DNA of 13,651 bases, taken from assembly GCA_045614605.1 (NCBI GenBank), contig JAZLDH010000020.1, positions 1 to 13,651 on the forward strand, read 5' to 3'. The position numbers and the translations under genes are program-made. This stretch comes from Onthomorpha sp937906975. GTDB taxonomy: Bacteria > Bacteroidota > Bacteroidia > Bacteroidales > P3. The notes beneath the pieces were generated by a model. The model had not been told where the DNA came from. It made no database searches and saw only the letters and a list, made by a program, of their open reading frames with translations. This document shows, one piece after another, positions 7,870-13,236 of this stretch. Within the stretch, counting starts at the first letter, position 1. Each line of letters begins with the position of its first letter.

Positions 7870-8786
7870 TAGTATATTCGTTTATAGAAAAAACTTCCTA
7901 TGGCTTTCGATAGACCAAAAGGCAAAAGACGCCAAAGTTTCTTTAACATTTTATTGTCTCTTATGTTTTTTGTTTTACGAGACGTGCTCCAATAAAGCGG
8001 AATTTCCTCTGGCTTGAAATGTTTCTTGTATTGATGTACACTTGTCATGCGAGTGCTTCTTCCAAGGTAGTAATATTTTGCATTTTCTTGAAGAGAAAAC
8101 CTCATCATCTCATAATGCAAAAGATAAGATGTGTATAAATGATTGCTTTCTCTTTGTGTTGCAAAAAGAGCGTTTTCAAAACTCTCTTCATCTCTTTTGA
8201 TTAGTGTTGCAGCTCCAATGGGTTTATTTTCAAAATAGGCAACGAAAATTTTATGTGTTTGTAATTTCACACCTTTCTTTATATATTCTTTGCTACAAAA
8301 AGGACTTCCCAACTCAAACATTCGCTTTGAGTAAACTTTATAAAAGTCCCTTATCAGATGTTTACCTTTCGTTCTTATTTCTACGCCTAAGGATTGAGCC
8401 TTTCTTATCTTTCTTCTCACATTTGAAGAATACACACTCATCAAATCGCTTTCCAATTTTATGAGAAAGTTCAATTTATCGGCGTAAACGTTAGAGGAAA
8501 AAGCCATTCTATCTCTTATTTCCCAATTTATGTTTTTGGTGCAAAGAAGATTGCCATCTTGTGTTTGAACAAAAGAGAATAGTGGAGTTTCTTTATAGTT
8601 TGTTAAATCTGTTTGCACATACGCCTCGCTACAATGCGGCAAGGCTATCCAAACTCCACGACATTTACACATCAAAACAAGTACACGCCTACCATTTGCA
8701 TACTCCAATGGTATTTTGTGTACTTTTAAGTCATGAAGTTTTTCAAATTGTTTTACAAACCTATCTGTGCAAACAAGTTCTATCAT
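7869..8786 (-). CDS. FemAB/GNAT-like acyl- or aminoacyltransferase (Acetyltransf_6 type)
   Basis: A 305-residue soluble protein without signal peptide or membrane helix. The C-terminal two thirds look like the FemAB/BioF2-like acyltransferase fold: NVRRKIRKAQSLGVEI (122-137), KIFVAYFENKPIGAATLI (179-196), a helix beginning SYLLHYEMMRF (220-230), and YKKHFKPEEIPLYW (253-266) with the terminal Y.K.F....LYW pattern. FemAB enzymes add amino acids from aminoacyl-tRNA, while related GNAT-like proteins transfer acyl groups from acyl-CoA. The gene starts 5 nt after the WbpB-like dehydrogenase and ends in a TAATG overlap with the FAD/Fe-S gene. This context suggests it acylates or aminoacylates an amino sugar made by the operon. 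A role like VimA of the Porphyromonas Wbp/Vim linking-sugar pathway is possible, but I cannot verify homology. The substrate is unknown. Confidence 0.7.
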   Translation of the reverse strand: MIELVCTDRFVKQFEKLHDLKVHKIPLEYANGRRVLVLMCKCRGVWIALPHCSEAYVQTDLTNYKETPLFSFVQTQDGNLLCTKNINWEIRDRMAFSSNVYADKLNFLIKLESDLMSVYSSNVRRKIRKAQSLGVEIRTKGKHLIRDFYKVYSKRMFELGSPFCSKEYIKKGVKLQTHKIFVAYFENKPIGAATLIKRDEESFENALFATQRESNHLYTSYLLHYEMMRFSLQENAKYYYLGRSTRMTSVHQYKKHFKPEEIPLYWSTSRKTKNIRDNKMLKKLWRLLPFGLSKAIGSFFYKRIY

Positions 8787-8791
8787 CTTTC

Positions 8792-9757
8792 TTATCTATA
8801 AAAGGGGTGAACACTAAGCGGAAGTGCAGCTAATGGGTGGTAATCACCTTTTAATCCGATTGGACGCGTATTTCTAATATCGTGTACTATCTTTATGCTT
8901 TGGTAAGCTTGGTCTAATCCAAATCCTTCACCTGCTAAGATTTTTTTATAGCTTTCTGTGTGCAGCTCTGTAAAGCCTTCTGAAAATTCTATTTCTTTTC
9001 CGTCCATTTCCATCTTACGATAAGTTCTCTTTCCTTGTTCTAAGGCTTGTTTTGGTAAGGTATCGGAATTTATAGACATAAAATATCTTACTCTTGCTTT
9101 TTCAAATCTCAACAATCCTGCTGCTCTGTCGTGTTCATATATGTGAACAATATTTTCTTGTATGCTTCCAAAAATCCAAGACAACATATCATAGAAGTGA
9201 ACACCGATATTAGTTGCCACACCTCCAGACTTGCTTGAATCTCCCTTCCAAGAAGTATAATACCACAAGCCACGAGAAGTAATATATGTTAAATCCACAT
9301 CATAAACCTTGTCTTTCGGACCGTTATCTATCATATTTTTCCATTCAATGATAGCAGGGTGAAGACGAAGTTGCAAAATATTATAAACTCTCTTGCCTGT
9401 TTGCTCTTCCATCTTAGAAAGTGCGTCAATATTCCAAGGATTCAAAACAAGAGGTTTTTCACATATCACATCAGCTCCCGCTCTTAAACCAAATCTTATA
9501 TGAGAATCGTGAAGATAGTTCGGAGTACAAACTGAAACAAAGTCTAATTTATCTTTTGTATGTTTGATTTTTTCTACAAATCTATCAAATCTTTCATATT
9601 CTGTATAGAAAGAGCATTGAGGGAAGTAGCTATCCATTATTCCTACCGAGTCGCTCTTGTCTAAGGCTACAACTAAATTATTTCCTGTTTCTTTTATTGC
9701 TTTTAAATGTCGAGGAGCGATGTATCCTCCTACGCCTATGATTCCAAAATTTTTCAT
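8792..9757 (-). CDS. wlbA: UDP-N-acetylglucosaminuronate 3-dehydrogenase, WbpB/WlbA type (Gfo/Idh/MocA family)
   Basis: A 321-residue cytoplasmic NAD-dependent oxidoreductase. The N-terminal Rossmann motif is GIIGVGGYIAPRHLKAI (5-21), and CEKP (99-102) carries the family's conserved Lys101. The WbpB/WlbA-specific blocks NILQLRLHPAI (126-136), DLTYITSRG (155-163) and GGVATNIGVHFYDML (178-192) are all present. Length and blocks agree with Pseudomonas aeruginosa WbpB throughout as I remember it. The family oxidises C3 of UDP-GlcNAcA to the 3-keto sugar, which WbpE then transaminates and WbpD acetylates. Characterised WbpB/WlbA enzymes keep NAD tightly bound and often regenerate it by reducing 2-oxoglutarate to 2-hydroxyglutarate; whether this homologue does cannot be read from the sequence. 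It lies 50 nt after the WbpD-like gene, in a gap that contains a possible internal promoter. Confidence 0.9.
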   Translation of the reverse strand: MKNFGIIGVGGYIAPRHLKAIKETGNNLVVALDKSDSVGIMDSYFPQCSFYTEYERFDRFVEKIKHTKDKLDFVSVCTPNYLHDSHIRFGLRAGADVICEKPLVLNPWNIDALSKMEEQTGKRVYNILQLRLHPAIIEWKNMIDNGPKDKVYDVDLTYITSRGLWYYTSWKGDSSKSGGVATNIGVHFYDMLSWIFGSIQENIVHIYEHDRAAGLLRFEKARVRYFMSINSDTLPKQALEQGKRTYRKMEMDGKEIEFSEGFTELHTESYKKILAGEGFGLDQAYQSIKIVHDIRNTRPIGLKGDYHPLAALPLSVHPFYR

Positions 9758-9786
9758 ATTTCAATCTATTTCTTAGATACTTCTTG

Positions 9787-9794
9787 CAAAGGTA
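9787..9794 (-). promoter_or_regulatory. Possible internal promoter (-7 element) before the WbpB-like gene
   Basis: TACCTTTG on the minus strand at 9794-9787 is a perfect TAnnTTTG, and its extension TACCTTTGCAA is identical to the -7 region of the small secreted-protein gene at 12786-12796. It lies about 30 nt upstream of the ATG at 9757, in the only sizeable gap of the operon. A clear -33 TTG at the right distance is not visible, so the call is tentative. Confidence 0.4.
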
Positions 9795-9807
9795 TTAAAA
9801 AAATCCT

Positions 9808-10380
9808 TTACTTTATTCTTTTAACTCTATTGTTTTCGAGTTTATATTCTTGTTTTGTTTCAGGACAAATTGCAACTGCGTCTTTATCAAAATCAAGTCT
9901 ATGACCATATTCACTCACCCAGCCAATTTGCTTTGCAGGATTGCCAACCACCAAAGCGTAAGCGGGAATAGTTTTTGTAACTACCGCACCTGCTCCAATG
10001 AAAGCATATTCCCCTATATCATGTCCGCAAACAATTGTAGCATTTGCGCCAATCGATGCCCCTTTTTTAATGATTGTTTGCTTGTATTCACTCTTTCTAT
10101 TTACTGCCGAGCGAGGATTTATCACATTTGTAAACACACACGAAGGTCCTAAAAAGACATCATCCTCACACCTGACACCTGTGTAAAGCGAAACATTGTT
10201 TTGAATTTTACAATTCTGCCCTAACTCCACATTTGGCGAGATAACAACATTTTGTCCTATATTACAGTTTTTTCCAATCTTACAATCCGACATTATATGA
10301 GAGAAATGCCAAATTTTTGTACCGCTTCCAATTTCGCAATTTTGGTCAATAACGGCTGTTTCGTGTACAAAATAATCCAT
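9808..10380 (-). CDS. wlbB: UDP-2-acetamido-3-amino-glucuronate N-acetyltransferase, WbpD/WlbB type (left-handed beta-helix)
   Basis: A 190-residue protein made of hexapeptide repeats (about 8-135), which form the left-handed beta-helix of trimeric acyl-CoA transferases. The subfamily blocks are ETAVIDQNCEIGSGTKIWHF (7-26), GQNCKIQNNVSLY (54-66), VFTNVINPRS (82-91) and VVGNPAKQIGWVSEYG (144-159), as in WbpD/WlbB. The family transfers acetyl from acetyl-CoA to the 3-amino group of UDP-GlcNAc3NA, giving UDP-GlcNAc3NAcA. A C-terminal extension of about 30 residues contains ICPETKQEYKL. It is the first gene of the leftward operon, directly preceding the enzyme that acts two steps earlier (WbpB-like). 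The upstream AAGGA lies only about 2 nt from the ATG, so it is a poor Shine-Dalgarno. Confidence 0.92.
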   Translation of the reverse strand: MDYFVHETAVIDQNCEIGSGTKIWHFSHIMSDCKIGKNCNIGQNVVISPNVELGQNCKIQNNVSLYTGVRCEDDVFLGPSCVFTNVINPRSAVNRKSEYKQTIIKKGASIGANATIVCGHDIGEYAFIGAGAVVTKTIPAYALVVGNPAKQIGWVSEYGHRLDFDKDAVAICPETKQEYKLENNRVKRIK

Positions 10381-10406
10381 ATTCCTTAGCTTTATAAAAT
10401 AAACTC

Positions 10407-10438
10407 TTGCAAAAATAATAAAAATATTAGTAATTTTG
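10407..10438 (+). promoter_or_regulatory. Promoter of mnmA and the downstream glycosyltransferase gene
   Basis: TTG at 10407-10409, a 21-nt gap and TAATTTTG at 10431-10438 match the Bacteroidota -33/-7 pattern. The ATG at 10445 starts only 7 nt after the -7 element, so the transcript would begin within a few bases of the start codon. The mRNA is predicted to be leaderless or nearly so. The element overlaps the divergent promoter on the opposite strand. Confidence 0.6.
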
Positions 10439-10443
10439 CCAAA
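10410..10443 (-). promoter_or_regulatory. Promoter of the leftward nucleotide-sugar operon
   Basis: On the minus strand, TATTTTTG at 10417-10410 matches TAnnTTTG, with TTTG at 10443-10440 upstream. The 22-nt spacer is a little longer than usual. The transcript should start near 10404, giving a leader of about 24 nt before the ATG at 10380. It interleaves with the rightward mnmA promoter, so the two operons compete for the same 35 bp. Confidence 0.5.
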
Positions 10444-10444
10444 T

Positions 10445-11515
10445 ATGGAAATAGCAGCATTAGTATCAGGAGGCGTGGACAGCAGTGTCAGTGTTGTACG
10501 CCTAAAAGAAATGGGTTACGACCCTACAATATTTTATATAAAAATTGGAATGGAAGACAAAGATGGCTACATCGATTGTCCTTCAGAAGAAGATATAGAA
10601 ATCACTTCCTATATTGCAAAAAAATATGGTTGTAAGTTTGAAATCGTTTCCCTACAAGAAGAATACTGGGAGAGTGTTGTAAGCTACACAATAGAGGCTG
10701 TAAGAAGAGGGCTCACTCCTAATCCCGACATGATGTGTAACAAGCTAATAAAGTTTGGAGCCTTTGAAAGAAAATGGGGACACTGCTTTGACAAAATCGC
10801 AACAGGGCATTACTGCACCACAACCGAAATAAACGATAAAGTTTTCCTTTCAACAGCAAAAGACAAGGTAAAAGACCAAACCTATTTCTTAGGACAGATA
10901 AATTATTTACAAGTAAGCAAACTAATGTTTCCAATTGGCGACATGCTAAAAAGCGAGGTAAGAGACAAAGCACGTGAGGCAAAACTACCTTCCGCAGAAA
11001 GAAAAGATTCACAAGGCATTTGCTTTCTTGGAAAGATAAACTACAACGATTTCATTCGCCGCTATCTTGGAGAAAAAGAAGGAAAAATCATAGAATTAGA
11101 AACAGGCAAAATACTCGGAACGCACAAGGGATTTTGGTTTCACACAATTGGACAAAGAAAAGGCTTAGGTCTTGGCGGAGGACCTTGGTTTGTGGTAAAA
11201 AAAGACATAAATGAAAACATTCTATACGTATCTCAGGGTTACGATCCCGAAACTCAATACGGAAAAACAATAAATCTTTCAGCCTTTCAATACATAACAG
11301 AAGATGTGTTTGGAGATTTCACAGACGAAAAAGACATATTATTTAAAATTCGTCATACACCCGATTTCACAAAAGCGAAACTAAAAAAGATAAACGACAT
11401 TTACAGAATAGAATCGGAAGAAAAAATACAAGGCATAGCAGCAGGACAATTCGGAGTCATTTACTCGCCTGATGCAAAGCTTTGTTTGGGTAGCGGAGTG
11501 ATAATAGAGGATTAA
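10445..11515 (+). CDS. mnmA: tRNA-uridine 2-sulfurtransferase (tRNA-specific 2-thiouridylase)
   Basis: A 356-residue cytoplasmic enzyme that thiolates U34 at the wobble position of Lys, Glu and Gln tRNAs, using ATP and a protein-bound persulfide. The PP-loop SGGVDSS (8-14) binds ATP. The two catalytic cysteines are Cys98 in NPDMMCNKLIKFG and Cys193 in SQGICFLGK. KDQTYFLG and FHTIGQRKGLGLGGGP are further family signatures, and the C-terminal beta-barrel is present (AAGQFGVIYSP...). Length matches the family. An in-frame TTG at 10436 would add three residues but lies in the -7 promoter element, so ATG 10445 is the start. It is followed after 14 nt by a glycosyltransferase gene, probably by shared transcription rather than shared function. 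Paralogues are common in Bacteroidota; whether this is the only copy cannot be told here. Confidence 0.96.
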   Translation: MEIAALVSGGVDSSVSVVRLKEMGYDPTIFYIKIGMEDKDGYIDCPSEEDIEITSYIAKKYGCKFEIVSLQEEYWESVVSYTIEAVRRGLTPNPDMMCNKLIKFGAFERKWGHCFDKIATGHYCTTTEINDKVFLSTAKDKVKDQTYFLGQINYLQVSKLMFPIGDMLKSEVRDKAREAKLPSAERKDSQGICFLGKINYNDFIRRYLGEKEGKIIELETGKILGTHKGFWFHTIGQRKGLGLGGGPWFVVKKDINENILYVSQGYDPETQYGKTINLSAFQYITEDVFGDFTDEKDILFKIRHTPDFTKAKLKKINDIYRIESEEKIQGIAAGQFGVIYSPDAKLCLGSGVIIED

Positions 11516-11529
11516 GAAAGCATTGAATT

Positions 11530-12639
11530 ATGAAAAAAATTGTTCACATCACTTCGGTACATCAACGTTTCGACACAAGAATTTTTCAAAAAGAGTGCAT
11601 CAGTCTAAAAAATGCAGGCTACGATGTAAGCCTTGTAGTAGCAGACGGCAAGGGCGATGAGATCTTTGAAGGGATAAAGATTTACGATGTAGGCAAAGAA
11701 TCAAGCAGAATAAAGCGTTTGCTTTTCAGTTCAAAGAAAGTGATAAAAAAAGCAAAAGAATTAAACGCCGACCTTTATCACTATCACGACCCCGACTTAC
11801 TTATAGCAAGTAGGAGCTTAACAATAAATGCACATCTTGTATTTGACTCTCACGAAGACTTTCCTGCGCTTATGCTTCAAAGAGATTACATTCCCAATAT
11901 ACTAAGAAAAATTTTGTTTAAGTTAGCAAAAAACATCGAAACAAAGAGTGCAAAACAAATAAGCGCCGTTGTGTGTGCAACAGACAACATTCGAGATAAA
12001 TTCTTAGCCTACGGAAGAGTAAATGCTATCACAATTAAGAATTATCCTATATCAAACATAAACCAAGAGCCAATTGACCACAGTCAAATAAAGCCTGCAA
12101 AGGCTTGTTATGTAGGAGGGCTAACCCCAATCAGAGGAGTAAAAGAAATGATTATTGCTTGCCAAAAAGCAGGCGTAGGATTGTTGCTTGCAGGTCCGTT
12201 TGACTCAGAAGAATACTTCAAACAAATGCAAGAGCTTTCGGGTTGGGAAAACGTAGAGTATTTGGGATATGTCCCAAGCAAAGAAGTAAAAGAAAGAGTC
12301 TATGACAAGGCTTGCTTAGGCTTGGTTTTACTTCACAAAGCCCCTAACCACACACTTTCAATCCCTATAAAACAATTGGAATATATGGCATCGGGTTTAC
12401 CAAGCGTATCTTCAAAAGAGGTTTTCTTTTGCAAAGAAGTCATAGAGCAAGACTCGTGCGGAATTGTTGTTGATCCCCTAAACACAGACCAAGTAGCAGA
12501 GGCAATAAAAACGATTATAAACGACTCATCTTTAGCAAAGAAAATGTCAAGCAACGCTTTCCAAGCAGCAAAAGAAAAATACAATTGGACTTCACAAGAA
12601 AAGGCTTTAATTTCTCTTTACAAAAATTTATTAAAGTAA
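11530..12639 (+). CDS. Glycosyltransferase family 4 (GT-B fold)
   Basis: A 369-residue retaining-type GT-B enzyme. The N-terminal domain begins IVHITSVHQRFDTRIFQKEC (4-23) and contains HYHDPDLL (84-91) and VFDSHEDFP (104-112), the acceptor-domain motifs of a GT4 subgroup common in O-antigen and capsule clusters. The C-terminal donor domain has YVGGLTPIRGVKEMI (194-208), VEYLGYVPSKEV (242-253) and SIPIKQLEYMASGLPSV (277-293), with Glu284 at the usual nucleotide-sugar position. No membrane segment is visible, so it acts at the cytoplasmic face. It shares the mnmA transcript and faces away from the six-gene sugar operon. It may therefore be expressed independently of that operon while serving the same glycan. 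Donor and acceptor are unknown. Confidence 0.9.
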   Translation: MKKIVHITSVHQRFDTRIFQKECISLKNAGYDVSLVVADGKGDEIFEGIKIYDVGKESSRIKRLLFSSKKVIKKAKELNADLYHYHDPDLLIASRSLTINAHLVFDSHEDFPALMLQRDYIPNILRKILFKLAKNIETKSAKQISAVVCATDNIRDKFLAYGRVNAITIKNYPISNINQEPIDHSQIKPAKACYVGGLTPIRGVKEMIIACQKAGVGLLLAGPFDSEEYFKQMQELSGWENVEYLGYVPSKEVKERVYDKACLGLVLLHKAPNHTLSIPIKQLEYMASGLPSVSSKEVFFCKEVIEQDSCGIVVDPLNTDQVAEAIKTIINDSSLAKKMSSNAFQAAKEKYNWTSQEKALISLYKNLLK

Positions 12640-12656
12640 AGAGAAAATATTTTTTT

Positions 12657-12685
12657 TCTTAGAGATATTTTTTTATTTCTTAGGA
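12657..12685 (+). repeat. Right copy of the 29-bp 3'-end element
   Basis: It reads TCTTAGAGATATTTTTTT, then A, then TTTCTTAGGA, matching 28 of 29 positions of the minus-strand element at 1992-2020. It starts 18 nt after the stop of the glycosyltransferase gene. A weak upstream hairpin (AAGAGAAAA pairing with TTTTTTCTT through one G-U) is possible, but the long stem of the left copy is absent here. Confidence 0.85.
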
Positions 12686-12699
12686 AAAAAATAAGAGGT

Positions 12700-12730
12700 G
12701 CGATTTTGAGATTTCAAAATCGCTTTTTTT
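12700..12730 (+). terminator. Rho-independent terminator of the mnmA-glycosyltransferase operon
   Basis: GCGATTTTGA (12700-12709) pairs perfectly with TCAAAATCGC (12714-12723) across a GATT loop and is followed by seven T residues (12724-12730). It ends the plus-strand operon and separates it from the small secreted-protein gene. Confidence 0.9.
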
Positions 12731-12785
12731 GTAATTTTTGTACGTTTTTTTTAATAAAAAAATGCGTTAAATAGAAAAAAAGGCG

Positions 12786-12793
12786 TACCTTTG
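12786..12793 (+). promoter_or_regulatory. -7 promoter element of the small secreted-protein gene
   Basis: TACCTTTG is a perfect TAnnTTTG. It lies 22 nt before the ATG at 12816, so the transcript should start near 12800 with a leader of about 16 nt. Upstream there is only a weak -33 candidate (GTTAA at about 12766-12770). No Shine-Dalgarno is present; the leader is A-rich, as is usual in this phylum. Confidence 0.55.
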
Positions 12794-12815
12794 CAAACCG
12801 AAAAAAACATAGTAT

Positions 12816-13100
12816 ATGAAAAAGATTGCATTATTGTTTTTAAGTGTTTTATGTGTTAATATTCTTGTAGCACAAAGTGGTCCTCTACCTCCTACAATCA
12901 CAAGTGGAAAATGGTGGAACGGTGATGGAGCTGCTGGTGAATTAACTGGAGGCCAAGCTTACAGCAGAGGATACACAACAAGAAGTCTTACCAATACTCC
13001 TCAAACAAGAGCTCCTCTTGCTCCTGCGACACTTTTACTTTTAGGCTTAGGTGGAGCTGCGGTTGGAACAACTGTTTTGAAAAACACAAGAAAAAAATAA
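12816..13100 (+). CDS. Small secreted protein with C-terminal hydrophobic plus basic tail; function unknown
   Basis: A 94-residue precursor. MKKIALLFLSVLCVNILVAQ is a classical Sec signal peptide, with cleavage likely near VAQ-S; there is no lipobox. The mature part is glycine-, threonine- and proline-rich (GPLPPTITSGKWWNGDGAAG..., with a WW pair) and has no cysteines. The C-terminus has three parts: a short motif RAPLAP (about 65-70), a hydrophobic segment ATLLLLGLGGAAVGTTVL (71-88) and a basic end KNTRKK. That layout resembles anchoring or sorting tails (PEP-CTERM/LPXTG-like architecture), and similar 'PLG..LLLGLGG' tails recur in short Bacteroidota proteins. It could equally be a plain membrane anchor. 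It is monocistronic, with its own promoter and a terminator on each side. I do not recognise a function. Confidence 0.8.
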   Translation: MKKIALLFLSVLCVNILVAQSGPLPPTITSGKWWNGDGAAGELTGGQAYSRGYTTRSLTNTPQTRAPLAPATLLLLGLGGAAVGTTVLKNTRKK

Positions 13101-13126
13101 AAGTTAGTTATTTCAAAAAAAGCAAG

Positions 13127-13166
13127 ACTCGATTTTTGAATTTCAAGAATCGAGTTTTATTTTTTT
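13127..13166 (+). terminator. Rho-independent terminator of the small secreted-protein gene
   Basis: ACTCGATTTTTGAA (13127-13140) pairs with TTCAAGAATCGAGT (13142-13155) through one G-U wobble. The stem is followed by TTTATTTTTTT. It lies 26 nt after the stop codon at 13100. Confidence 0.85.
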
Positions 13167-13179
13167 AGTTATCAAATAT

Positions 13180-13216
13180 AAAAAAGGCTGAATCGGATTT
13201 GGATTCAGCCTTTTTT
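13180..13216. terminator. Bidirectional terminator between convergent genes
   Basis: The A-run plus GGCTGAATC (13180-13194) pairs with GATTCAGCC plus a T-run (13202-13216) around a 7-nt GGATTTG loop. With A residues on one side and T residues on the other, it works in both directions. Its main client is the leftward T9SS cargo gene, whose stop is at 13239-13237. Confidence 0.88.
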
Positions 13217-13236
13217 GTGTTATTGTTTTTGTGTTG

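Noticed and set aside
3698..9904. Plus-strand open frames of 60-100 codons across the leftward operon (for example 8561-8833 and 9850-10152)
   Set aside because: They are antisense to well-recognised genes, match no family, show no promoter or start context and have low-complexity composition.
10436..10444. TTG at 10436 as start of mnmA
   Set aside because: It is part of the TAATTTTG promoter element; ATG 10445 directly gives the family's usual N-terminus just before the PP-loop.
1992..12685. Composite transposon or IS ends formed by the inverted 29-bp elements
   Set aside because: There is no transposase, no target-site duplication is visible, and both copies are placed at operon 3' ends in the sense of transcription.
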